The position numbers and the translations under genes are program-made. A stretch of DNA of 64,000 nt from Linyphia triangularis (Eukaryota > Arthropoda > Arachnida > Araneae > Linyphiidae), in contig OZ021724.1 in the NCBI GenBank assembly GCA_963978545.1, positions 99,059,792 to 99,123,791 on the forward strand, read 5' to 3'. The notes beneath the pieces were generated by a model that ran no database searches, was not told the origin of the DNA, and was given only the letters and a program-made list of their open reading frames with translations. The stretch's first letter is position 1. Each line of letters begins with the position of its first letter. Positions 15,201 to 29,400 of this stretch are shown here, piece after piece.

Positions 15201-18200
15201 GATTGCTAAAACTTTGCATAAAATTGTAAATTATGTATTACATTTGCAAGGTGCGAGGTGAGTTTTCTAAAAAAATTAGGTAGGAATTTTGGAGATAGTT
15301 CCAAAAATTTCAGGAACATTTTAGGAATGCTTTTTTAAAATTTTAGGTATAATTCTTAAGATTTTAGGGGCAATTCTTAAAATTTTGGGGATAATTCAAA
15401 AATATTTTAAAATATTTCTTTTGAAGTTGGCATAGGCTCCTAACAGACATATTCTTTCCAAAGCTTGTTTCAATAACGTCAAAAAACTGTCAACCTTCAA
15501 AAAATTGAATGTCAAACAACTTTAACAGTTATATTATCAAATCAGGGTAAAAAAAAAACCTGGTTTAATTCATTAGATTAATATAAAACTTATAAAAACT
15601 TCAATAGTCTTTAATTACAAGATTTATTTAAAAATATGTAAGAACTTATTCTATCGATAATATTCACGTAATTTTTCATTTACAAAAATATCAGTTATGT
15701 AACACCAAGAATGAACATCTTTTATTTAGTGAATTAAAATTAATAGAAAGAAAAACTAGATATTATTATTTTTTATTATTCCATTTAAAATGCTTAGGAA
15801 TTAACATTTAAAAAAAAAGAAAAAGTTTTACTACTTTTTCTAAATTAGGCTGTTACAATTTTGATTGTACAACTCCAAAAGAAAAAAAAATTCTCTCAAC
15901 ATTCGCTGCAGTAAAATTGATTTAAACAAAATATCTTTGGAATGGAAAACTTTTGGCTAAGAGTAGAAGTTTTTTACAACATCAAATAATTTAAAAAATC
16001 TAATTATAAAAAACAAACAATTGTAGTATTTTTTAGAAAAAAAACCATTTGGTTTAAACCATGACTTAAACATGGTTTAAATCATTTGGTTTAAACCCTG
16101 CCAACCCTGAATTATACAATCATACTATTTTGATAAACATGTTAATATAATTAAATCCACTTTTCACATCTAGAGGTATATCAGGGTTTTGAATGAAAAT
16201 CGGGAAGTTTTTTTTTTTTTTTTTAATTCTTTTTAAGAATTATTTCATCAATGAAGAAACCCCTTATGCCAACACATTTGGATTTAATTTTGGCTAAAAC
16301 TCCCATACAAAACATCACGACAACCGTAATACAGGTAGTAAAGAACATTAGAGTACTTCATGATTGCAAATTTATTTTATGAATAACATACATCTAAAAC
16401 CTTACCGAAATCAAAGTCCATTGACGCTTTTTTTTCCAAGTCCTCGAAATCTTCCGATTTTGACGTGAATCCTGAGTCGGTCATCGGGCTGTCTTCTTCG
16501 ACTATTTTACCATTGATGTCCTCCACGGTAGAGTCAAAGTCTACCACTTTGGGCTGGAGGGGCCTCCTTGGAGGATTTCCATTCGTTGCTGTAACTTTAG
16601 GGACGTAATCGGAGGCCATGGGCGTTTTCTGCTTTGCCACAAAGGGATTCATTTGAAATCTGAAAATAACAGTAATAACAAATTAAACACACTAAATCAG
16701 AATTTCAACTTCCTTGCAAGTAAAAAAAAATTTAGTTGGTTGTATTAAATCTTTTGTGGAGCAAAAGCTACAGGAGTGTTATATTGCACAGAAACCTCGA
16801 TGCAAAAGGACGCCTTCAAGGATCCAGAAGGTTTTCAGGTAAGAAGCAGCTTCACATTAGCGTCTTAGATTTTGGAAAACCCTAAAAATTCTCACCAAAC
16901 GGACCAAAAATTGACATGAAAGCCCATCATCACTGTCACAAAAGATTATGTACCAACTCATTTTAAAAAAGAAAGATTGCAGTGTTAAGCAGCGTTCAAT
17001 CTCAAGATTTGTTACATGCTAGGAGAATTGTGATGTTGCTAGTCATCACCTTTTTGTTTATTAGAATGAGGGCCTTATGTCTTGAAGGGGTAACTCTAAC
17101 GAGTACCAGCACCGCGACTATAAGTCTATTGCACTGAAACTCCCTATGTGATCTAAAAAAGACAAACTGCCGAAATAAATGTCAGTATACACCTGATTGG
17201 AACAACAGACAGTTCCCAGGGATCAATACAGTGGTATCCCATATATTTAAAGTGTTGGGCCGAGTAGTAGTCGTATTCACACAAAACATGAATAGAGCTC
17301 TCCTCTGTCATAAGACAACCTCTACATAGTAGGTCATCTTCAACAAGTTAAGATGTATATTTAGAGCGCAGTGTTCAGTTAGGAGGCCTACAGCAACCTT
17401 GATTTCTCTTCTGCTCAATTTTAGCAGTTCTCTCGATCTAGCCTAGGGTGACTGTTGGTTGCGCTCTTTGGCTTGTTTTTGATTTTTAGATTGAGGCCAG
17501 GCTTGATAAGACTCGACCAGTTTAGATTGAAGCATAGCTAAGATGTAGGCCTCAGCTTTATACTGAGTTTGCAACCAGCATTTGTCACCTTGGGGAAATT
17601 TTTGAGCCATTGCGTACTATAATAAAGGAGATGGTTGGTTAATCAAGGAGATTTGTTTTACATTCGCTTTGCTGGTATTAACGGCCGCTTGGTCTCTGTT
17701 CGTCGGAGTGGTTTACTCTGAGATGTACGAGATTTTTTTTTAAACATGGTTGGTTGGTTTGTGCGCTCAACGACCTATACTCAATAACAGTTAATCAGAC
17801 CGAGACCTACAGCTTAACGTCGATTCCAACGCACACTGAACATTCATGTCTAACCTGGGATTCGAATCCGGCACTTTTGGCATGTGAAGCCAGAGCACCA
17901 ATCCCACAGCCATCAGGTGGGCTTTTTAACATGGTGTTTGGAATGCTACTTCAGTAAACTCCCTGTTCTGAAGTATGAAGTTCAATAGCAAGCTAACCAT
18001 CCACAAGTGATAATGTGTATGTATTATGTTGTTTTTATCATGCATTTCAGGGTAATATGAGGACAAATGCTATTAATCCTCCAGAAATGGCAAAGCGTTA
18101 TCTTAAGAATTGTGATTTAAGCAAAAGGAAATTCATTTAAGCAGTGATAACTAAAGTTTGATACAATTTCTTTAAAAAATTATTTTAGAATTAAAATCTG

Positions 18201-21200
18201 CATTAACTATTAAATCTTTTGACCCTCAATTAAAATTGATTAGGAAAGAAAATGAATAGCGATCACAGCGTTTATGACGTCACAGTTACATGATTTTACT
18301 TAAAATGTTTAGAAATCCATTATATTCATTGTATTTCCATGACTTATGGACATTTTTCTTTTATCAAAACCATGACATTTCCTAACTTTCTATAAGCGCG
18401 GTAATTATGTACTTAAAAGTGGGAAGAAAAAAAAAAATTTAAATGATAATTAAAAAAAAAAAAGTTCAAAAGTATATGTACACCTTAAGGGGGCATATAC
18501 AACCATCGGTGCTGAAAACGCATTAAAAAAAGAAACAGTTTTTGGAAGGGATAATAATAGAAATTAATAAAATAAAACATTACACATTGTTTATTAGTAT
18601 TTCAACTTTATAATTTTTTTCTCCCAAAAAAATTACAGTATAAAAAACCACTTGACCCAAAGCACTATGAAAAAAAAAATTAGTTCAATAGTCGACATCA
18701 TTTTTTCTTCAAATGTGGACGGCTGTGCAAAATGAAAAAATTTTCTTGTAAAATAAAGGTGTAGTTATAGTCTCACAAGCCGGATTTTTGAATTTCGAAA
18801 TTTTTTCAAAATTACACCAGTTTGAAAAATAGCGTGTATTTTTCGTCAAAAATTTCGTACTTAAATTGCTTATAAAATTTTTATTAAAAATCCGGCTCGA
18901 CAGACTATAGCGACATCAATTACGAACATTGGAAAAAACATCCCGTCCAAAAATATTAAAAACTCTAGAAGTTATCGTGTCGACCGTCCCAGAAAAAGTA
19001 GTTTCGAGAAAAACGTGTTTAAAGTTCGTTTCGCTAGAAAGCGCACAGCTAATGCACGAACTTTATGAATTTGTTTATTTATTATTATTTTATTCTCCCA
19101 TTCCAGCTTCATATTGTACACCTTCCAAGTCAGGTGTACAATATGAAGCTGGAATGGTAATTGTAAACAATTATCTCCGAAATAGAAAGTAACGGCCAGC
19201 TACCTGCGCGCTGCTAACTCGTTGGGCACATTTTCGATCATAATTTTGGATCTATGGGGAATTTTTGCAATCGATTTTCACAGAAACACGCCTAAAACTA
19301 TAGAGAATAATAATTCGTTAAAAAAAAAAAAATCAATTTTTTTAAAGTTCTGGCTGTATGTACTCCCTTAATGCATGGGGAAAGTACCTTTGAACAGGGG
19401 AGTGGTGATTGAGTTTGGGTTTTTTTCTCAACAACATAGGCTTGACCATATAGCCTGGTTGGTCTGTCTCCTTATGCATGTCCTCCATAATGCTCCCAAG
19501 AATGTCATCATCCTCTAATTTCACATCTTGCTACAAAAGATAAGAAACTAATGTTGAGGATAAAGCATAAAAAAAATGCATAGCAAAGTATAAAAAAAAC
19601 TAATATAAAAAAAAATAATAAGAAAGAGGCAAATGGTTTAAAGAAAATATACTTTGAAGTGAATAAGACATTACGGAAGTACATTTTATAGAAAGAATAA
19701 CTATAGAGTATGTAAAATTATTTCAGATTAAAAAAAAAAAATAGGAAGATGGAAAGTTGTGCCCTTAATCTTTCTTCATTTCATCTGATGACCTTCAGAT
19801 GAAAAGACAGACTATTTTGTGAAATTTCTGTCTAACATTTTTTAAAAAAAAAAGGAAATAACATTTTTAAATTTTAACATTTAAAAAAATCTCTTCAGCA
19901 TTTTGCAAGAGAACTGAAAACTTAAGAATACATTACAGGTGCCAATTTTGAATGGATTTCTATCAGAATTTAATTATTGTAAAGGCAACACTAAGCTCAT
20001 AAAGTGATGCCAATCCTTCATTAAGTAATTTCATAATACCCACAGACTGAATTATGAAGACCTTATCTATGCTATGGTTCACACTAAACATAATAACTTT
20101 TACTTTAAGTTATGAGTAGGGTAACTCTGTTATTATTTAATAAAATGCAGTTTGTAATCAGCTTCAAAAAGAATTATGGGCTTTCATTATACTTTTTGGT
20201 TGGTTTGTATGCTCAACGACCTATTTTTATGCACAATGACGCCTAATCAGGCCAGGACATACAATTAACATGGATTCCGAACCACAACGAACATCCATGC
20301 CTAAACCGGGATTCGAACACGGCACCTTTGGCATGAAAGGTTAGAACGCTAACAACTCAGCTATAATTTTTTTAATGATCATTACATGTTAACAAAACAT
20401 CAGAAGGTTTATGACTTTTTTTTTATCAGATTGACAATTAAAAATTTAAAAAAACATTTGTGTGCAAGTCTGACACAAATATTCAGTAATTTCAAAATTA
20501 TATAACTGAGAAGGATATAAAGGTTACAATTGCAATAACTTTATAACGTTAAGCATTCAACATGAATGGCTTTTCATAAATATAGGAAATTTTAAATTGA
20601 TTTGAAATGAACCTTACCTCAACCTTTCTTTTTGTTGGTAGAGCCTTGAACATGTTTTTGATGTCAGATGACTTTGGTACATTTTTCTTTTGGGGCCCAG
20701 AAAAACCCTTCTTAGGAGGTTGTTTCGTTTTCTTGTCTAAATTTAAATTGGAACATTAGCCAGAAAAGGAAATATTTACAAAAGAAATTATTTAAAACTC
20801 CCATTTATTAAAATATAGTACTTTTTATGGCATTACATAATAGGCGAGTGTGATATAACAAAACACTACAATCAGTGTCCTTTTATAATAGAGCTAAGAT
20901 GAAAAAGAAATTACATATTTAAAGCTGTAAATTATGGGGAGGGGTGTAAAAAAAAATCCATGGGAAAATATAACAAGAAAGAGGTCTCACAATGTTTATC
21001 CAATTCTGAAAGCAGATCCTTAAAAACCAGGTTTAAAATAAAATCTTATTCTAACAGGGTTCCCACTCAAATCACAGAATGAAAATCAATGACTTTTAAG
21101 GACCTAATTAATGTTTTTAAGGACCTTTGAAAATTTGTTTTCAGGCATTATGTCGATATATAAATTTTTAATAAAGTATATTCTACCAAAAGAGTTACAA

Positions 21201-23449
21201 ATTGGTGGATGCATAATACAAATACGTCGGAAAGTTCCGATACGGTGCAGATAAGTGGTGGTCACGCAGAAATAGCAAGTCCGACTTGAAATTTGTATAA
21301 ATTTTGCAGTTGGACACATCTGCAAAAATTAAGGACTTTTAAGGACCTCTAAGCATTTTCAAGGACTTTTAAGCACCTCTAAGCATTTTCAAGGCCTTGA
21401 AAACAAGTTCAAAAATATTAAGCACTTTTAACGACTTTCAATGACCGTGGGAACCCTGTCTAATTACATGTAAGCATATTTATAAATATAACTTGACATT
21501 AACAAGAATAATTAATGTTCATAAAACAATTAATATTTCTTTTAAAAATAATTGAAACTAAATAAACTATTATTGCTACTTATGTATATGGACATTCAAA
21601 TAATATTAAATCTCAATATTTTATTTAGAGACACTTTATTTTTTTAAATTTAATGTACGTACAATATAGTACGATAGTAATTGTTTGCTACATAATACAT
21701 GGAATATTGCTCTTAAGATTCATTAGTAATGATGATAAGTTGTTCAAAGTGATATTTTTAAGGTTTAGAAATAAGTTGTTAAAACACAAAACCTCTATTT
21801 TGGAAACAAATTCAAAATGTAGCCTATAATTTAAGTTTAATTAATAATTTTAAATAATTAAAAAGCATTGATAAATCTAATAGACATAAATAAATAAAAA
21901 AAAAAAAATACAATTTAAAATTATTCTTTAAAAAACCTATTGGTTTTTTTGAGAAAAAAAAACATAGTTTGAATCGGGGTTTAAACCATGCCAACCCTGC
22001 AAATGGAAAACTAAGCCTGAACTACTCATTATTAAGATGTTAAAAAAAAAAAAAAACTTTCTCTCTAGTTTCTGGCTGTAAAGTAGAAGCTGCATTAGTA
22101 ATTATAAATCAATAAATTTTTTTATTAACTACCAATTTCAGTATTCAACAGAGAGAAACTTAATTTAATTAATCAAGTTCTTACATATAGTTCATAAAAA
22201 ATAAATTGGTAAGCGATGCCAAAACGATAAATTGAAATAATATAGGACAGAAGCGTTTTTAAGAGAAATTCTGAACCTTCCCTAATGTTTTCTGAAAGAT
22301 TTTAATACTTTAATAAATTACTTGATTTCAAATGAAAAGTTTTTTCTCTGACATATTCTGCACATTTCCTACACTAATGAAAATTTTATTCACGAAATTA
22401 AGTGACAAAACCTCTATTTTAAAAATTGAAATTTTTTATAAAAATATTATTAAAAAAAACCTAAAACGTTGACAATGTAAAGTTCTTTGACAGACTTCTG
22501 TAGGAGCCAGTTAAGCCAAGCTTTTACTGAGTTAAAAAGTCAAATTTTAAGTAAATAATAGAGCAACCAAAAGCACATACCAGTATAAATATCCTCATCG
22601 GCATCATCATCAAATATCTCTCTACCATCATCACAATAACCACTGCCATCTGAAAAGTAATTCATTAGTCAAAATATAAAACATTGATGGATATACAGTC
22701 AAACTCCGTTAACGCGAAATCGCTTAACATGAAATCTCGTTTAATGCGAAGTAAAAGCAATTCCCCCTACTTAAAACTTAACGTCAATTTATTCATTTAA
22801 CATGAACAATTTCAGTGGCCCCATCGGCTTCACTTCAACAGGGTTTGATTGTATTTATATATAAGTTAGTTATATTAAAATACGTTGAATTGTTATAGTA
22901 ACTGTCCTTAAGGGGGTCTGACATTCAAAATTCTAAAATCTTTATTTTTAGAATTATTTTTCTGAAATTTTTAATGCAGTAATGGATGATGCCTTGAAAC
23001 TTAAAAAACTATTTTAAATTTTTAACTTTAAGAAATATTTTTTTTTTAAATTGAAAAACTTTGATATTACTTCTTATAATTCATATAAAAAATTGTCTTC
23101 ATGATGTTTTAACAGATTAGAAAAAATAAAAAATATATATATATATATTTTGTGCAAAAACTGTATAAAATCCATAGTATGCTCCAAAAACTTTAAAAAA
23201 AAAAAAAAAAAAAAGTTAAATAAAAAAACATAATTCATGAGGGCAAATTAAAGAAATATATATGAAAAATAATTGTGGAAAGTTTTATAGATTTATAACG
23301 TTTAAGATATATGTTTTTAAGTTATAACAATTTAGACTAAAAAACGGGACAAAAAGCCATCAGTGAAAAAAACAGTTTCAATGTTTCAAGATAGCACATG
23401 TCTGAGAAACAGTTGTCATGTAACAAAAATTAAAATATTTCAAGTTCTA

Positions 23450-23482
<33 letters not shown>

Positions 23483-26400
23483 CCATTTTGTTTAAAAATA
23501 TTTGTATTATTTTTTACAATAATATTTTTTTTTTGAGAATTTTAAAAATTTTGAGTCCTAGATCACCTTAAAAGGCAACACATTTCTATATTATAGAACC
23601 AGACACCATAATTTGGCAATGTTAAATAACCGAAGGCTCTCCATGTTAAGATTGATGAAATATAATAAAAGCAGGGGTCAAAGTGACAAAATAAGAATAT
23701 ATAGGATTTTTTCAAAAAAAATATAGGACAATATAAAACATCAAATAACTGCACACAGTTGCTACTGAACTTCAAAATTAACTCGTTATACATTTATATA
23801 CTCGTTATATTGAATTTAAGAGAATAGAAAACACACCTTTAAAAAAAAGAAATCGCCTGATCCTGAATACGTGATCCGTTATTGCCTCAATATTCCATCC
23901 CTAAATCAAGTTTTATTAATTACATTATTTGCAATCATAAGTCTTTTGTTTTCAGCATTTTTAACTGTTCCAATTTCTTTAAGTATTTTCTTTTTATCCC
24001 TGTTTGCAGTCTTTTGTTGATTCAGATTTACTGTTCAGTGTCGGTTGGATTGGCGGCGAAAAGTGTGAGATTTATCGCCGAATGTGGCGAACCTGGCACT
24101 TGGCTTTAAAGCAACCCTAGTGATCATTTGGATTTGACAACACAACGTATTGACGTAATTTTCAATTTTGGCGATTTTTATGAAAAAATCGTGGCTAATA
24201 TTCCGAATCCGGTACGAATTCTGAGCGAAGGCGATTTTCGCCAAAAAATGGCAGCCCTGCCATTTTTTAAGAGCAAGATAACTAACTGCCTATGGTTGCC
24301 ATAATTTGGAGTGGTTTGATGTAAACAATTCGCGGCGCAGAATCCGTACAGGATCGGAATAAAAAAATCGCCATCCGACATCATACAGTAAATCTTAACC
24401 CTTTTGTTTCCTTTATCAATTATTGACTGAGCACTCAAAATGTTCTTTAGTAGTCCTGCAAGTTAATCCCAAGTTGTTTTTATCCGTTTTTCCCGAGGCA
24501 GAGTTTTGTTGTTGCATCTCTCTCTCTGCATTATGGCCAATTAATTTATTACGTTGGAGGAGAAATCAGATCAGAAATTCAAGACCGATTGTTATGGAAA
24601 TGTTCACATGTTTACAACTCCCACCGGTCCAGTAGAGTTGAGTTGTAGGTTATGCAGCACGTGACGTCACAAGAGATAAGACGCCGCGCCGCCGTTGCAA
24701 ACATCGTTTTTGTCAGGTCTTTTTCACCTACGATCGCGCCAAAGAATCCGAAATATTAAAAAATGACAACAAACGGCGCCGTTATTACGAATTCGAAGAA
24801 AATATAGATCGAATCAATGTAGAAATATAGGATATATAGGACAGTTGTAAAATATAGGACAATATAGGACGTTTTTACCGATTTTTAAAAAAATATAGGA
24901 TTTATAGGACATATAGGACGTCTGCGACCCCTGTAAAAGCCATACCAATTTGAAGTTTTTCAATACATAAAAATGTAACAAATTGACAGGGAAAATTTGC
25001 TATGAAATCTTTTTACAATCCAATATCTCTATTTGCAGCTAAGATGTGAACTTCTCTTAAGTTATTAAAGAGGCACTTTTCAGTCTAATTTTAAAGCTCT
25101 TCCGCCTAGACATGTATTTTTACTAAATAAATCCAAATCTTAAAACAAATAAATGAATACAACAAAAAGACTTGGCAAATTGTTAACTTTGAAACTTCAG
25201 ATCTTAACATATGGATGAATTTTTATATTGGACCATGTATGCCTGAGATCTTTTAATTTACACATCACAAGTATTTATAGCATTAGTAGTTTTGTCTAGG
25301 AATATTACAGGAGGTGCAGTAAGTTTTCTAAAAAAATTTAGACTGTTTTAGGGATAATTTTTTTTGTAAATTTTTTTTAAGCAAGAGCAATTTTTGAAGG
25401 GAAACAAGTTGATGGCATTTGGCACAGATGCGCTCAAATTTAGAACTTTATCGTACCTTCAAGGAACCTGACGTCATCAAATACATGAAAATTCAAAGAA
25501 TTAAATGGGCTGACAACATTAATAGAATGAACAGAAAATGTTCAACACAGAAAATATTTTTGGCTAAGCCCAAAGGAACAAAAGCTGGGGCCGACGCAAT
25601 CTCAGATGGGTTATTTGCCTAGAAAGGGATTTCAACACTATGAGAGTGATTAATTGGAAAACCATGGTCAACAAAAGAGAAGTTTGGAAGAAAATTCTTG
25701 AAAAAACCAGGCCCCGCACAGAGCTGTCCCGGCACTGAAGAAGAAGATAGCTAGAGTGCATGAAAATTTCAGACATGAAAAATATTTGTATTAGAAAACA
25801 AAAATTTTAAAGCCCCTCTTTACAAGTATCAGAACAGAAAATAAGGATTGTGATAAAAAAAATATTACTGTCATCAACGATCCAATCGTCTTCCTGTCTC
25901 TCTTGAACCAATTTCGAAAATTCTTTTTCGGAAACTTCTTCGTACACTCGCACTTCATCTTTGACCTAAAATAAAATTATTGGCATTAAAAATAACAAAA
26001 AAATCTGTACCAGAATCATTCTCTGTAAAACACACAAAAGCTTGTTGCAGCAATTTTTTTTTTTCACCACTAGATAAGTTGAATATTTCTGTTAACAATG
26101 GAATATATTTTACTGCAATTAAAACTCCTTAAAACAAGTATAATATAAATTTAAAAATATTTTTTTTATTCTAAAAAGATACATCCAATCATGTCTGTAG
26201 ACAATAGCAACCTCAGGGATCTTTGATTTATGAGTATTTTAATTTCCTTTCATATTTCCTTAATGTCTATATTTATTTATTTTTATCTATTAAGGTATGT
26301 TATGCAATATTATGCCTGAATATGAGGCTGTTATGAGTAGTAATTTCTTTACAATTAATGTAATACTTCTTGTTGCAAGACTGATGCATCATGTCCGTGA

Positions 26401-29400
26401 ACAGCAGTTTTTAGTTGTTTAACAGCCCACCAAGGGATACAACAAGTCAATTGCGATATTGGAAAGAAGTCTAATATAACCATTTCAGTTACAATACACA
26501 TTGTGTACATTCTATTTTTCAATACGAGAATCATAATTTATTATTTACATGTGAAATATGTGCTACTGTAAAGGTCATACCATCATGTCCTTTGTCAAGA
26601 TCAAACTAGCTAAAAATAATTAAATATTAATTACTTATTTGATAGTATTAGTTGTAATGATATCAATTTAGTAATCTCACATTTATGAACCTAAAGTTCC
26701 ATCTTGAACTAAACAATAACAAGGAAGTCATAATGTCTGTGGACATCAATCCATGAAATAACTATGCATAATCTCTTTATATTATCGGATAACCACTGCT
26801 AATGTCATAATTGGAATGTAATTGATAAGTTCTATGTCAGAAAAAGTTCTAAGCGTTTGATAATTTCAATAATTGTTTCTCTCCTGCTGCTGAAATAGGG
26901 CATTTTGTAGAGAATGACCCACTAATGTCGATAAACATATTTTCTTACTTTTAACCAGAGAAAGTTTCAACTGACATAAATATCTTATTAATGTTTATTC
27001 AATAAGTATTGCCATAACAAATCCATCTAATCTTTAAGTGCAGGGTCTTTCAGTAAGAAGTCTCTAAATTTAATATGACATAATTGCAAAACATTGAGAG
27101 ACAGAAAGAAGAGACAAGTATTATTTTGACTAGACAGGTAGAGAATTTTAAATACACCGGCTTGCGAAATTGATTGGTGGGAGTAAATTTGATGACGGGT
27201 GGATACGGTTTACTGATAAGGCATATCTTCATTTGGATGAATCTGTCAATAAATAAAGCTGGTGATAAGGGGGTACTGAAAACCCATCTGTGTGTCTTAC
27301 AAAACCACAAAATAAACTTTTGGACTGCACTATATAGTAAAAGGTTCACAGGGCCTTTTTTCATTTGATAAACCATAAACTCACTCCGTTATATATTAAA
27401 ATTTTACAACAATTTGTTGCCAACTAAATTTGTAAATCATTGTATTTAAAATTCCATACCTGTCTACCCAGTATAACACTTGTCTCTTTTATCTATGTCT
27501 CAATGTTTCGCAGTTATTTTAAAGTTAGCCCTTAATGAAATACCCTATGCCAGGATTCCCACTCAAATCACAGAATGAAAATTAATGACTTTTCAATTAC
27601 CTAAATAATGCTTTTTAAGGAACTTTGAAAATTTATTTTCAGGCATCATGATTATACATAAATTTTTAATAAAGTATATTCTACCAAAAAAAGTTTTACA
27701 AGTTGGCGCATGCGTAATACAAATATGTCGGAGAATTCCGATACAGTGTAGATAAGTGGCAGTCACGCGGGGATAGAAAGCCCGAGTTACATTTTTATAA
27801 ATTTTGCAGTAGGGCACACCACATCCGCAAAAATTAAGGACTTTTAGGAACCTCTAAGCCTTTTCAAGGACTTTTAAGCACCTCAAAGTATTTGCAAGTA
27901 CTTTCAAGGTCTTGAAAAGAAGTTCAAAAATATTAAGCACTTTTGATGACAGTGGGAACCATGTATAAATTATTTTCACGTATCTTCAATGGAACAAAAT
28001 TATATAAATTAAAAATATATATTTTTACACTTATGCCTTGCTGGGGTAGCTTAGCTAGAAGTGTAGCGTAAGCCATATAGTTAAGATAAATAAACTTTTA
28101 TTCTGATTATTCCAATATTATTGAGTTATGAATAACTAGCTGAACTGTGAACATAAAATACATTATTTGCAGAGAGAAAATTTTACAATGCAACCTGAAA
28201 TTTTTATTAGGTTGCATTAGGTATTTTTTGGTACAGAGAGAGCTATTCATGATTTGAGAAATCTGAACTAACGAGACTAGTCCAAGTATCGAGGCATTTC
28301 AGGAGGTCTTTCTAAGCAAAACTATCCTGCATTTGCATCTCAAAAGGGAGAAATTCTGTGTGAAACTCCCACCAAGAACCTTCACTTCAAAATTGCTCTG
28401 GTATCAAGTAAATTTTGAAATTGATTGATTTACTAGATTGCAGAGCACCCCAAGAATCTCACCAGGGGGTACAGTGAGTTAGCTAAAAAAATTCAGCATG
28501 AATTTTAGGGATAATTCCAAAAAATTTAGGGATAATTCTTAAAAAATTTTAGGGATAATTCTTAAAAAATGTTAGGGGTAATTCCAAATATTTTAAAGAT
28601 AATTCTTAAAAATGTTAGGGGTAATTCCAAAAATTTAAGGGCTATTTCTTTTAAAGCTGACATAGTCTCCTAACACAGAAATTTTTTCAAAGTATGTTTC
28701 AATACCGGCAAAAAACTGCCAACTTTTTAAAATTGAATAATTAAAATCTCAGATAAAATTTTCTCCTCTGGAGAAATACCTGTTTTTTTTGCTGGGTTTG
28801 GAGGAAAATCGAGGAATTTTAATTTTTTTAGAAATTATTGAAAAATTAAAGTACCATTTTAGGAATTTTAGGGAGAAACAAAAATTTAAGGAATATTAGA
28901 ACAAATGTGGCTCCTGTCTTACCCAAGAAATCTCGCAAGGTAGGCAAGCATTTTGCTTTTGAGTCACAAGTTTGATCCGAAAAATTTCCAACCTTGTTTG
29001 AGCACATAAATTTTGCTAAACATTAAAGAATCCTTATATTGTTGAAGAACTTACCTCATACTTGTGTTTTGTCCCTTTCAGTGCCTTCAGTTTCTCAAAA
29101 GCGGCCATTCTTCCATGTTTGTCGTGTTTCGTGCGACGAGATCGTCCAGACCCATCTTTTTTGAGAAAGAAAATAAAAACAAACTTCTTTAATATTTATA
29201 AGTCATTTACATAAAAATACTTATGTATAAGCAATATTTGAAAAAGCATCTAGAAATAGAAGGCTCCTTTTATAGAAATTAGCTCCTTCAATTTGTTCAA
29301 AGAGTATTTTAAAGTAATTGTTCACACCACTACAGAAATTGAATCTTAAGGACATAGTAAAAATTTGGTTGATAGCTAGAGTACAACCAGAAAATTTCAA

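Noticed and set aside
24640..24800. CpG-rich patch with CACGTGACGTCAC as an alternative promoter
   Set aside because: It lies inside a delimited 6-bp-TSD transposon within a POLA1 intron, so it is more simply part of that element.
28500..28650. CRISPR-like array of short repeats
   Set aside because: The units are contiguous and variable, without unique spacers, in an animal intron. They are subterminal transposon repeats.
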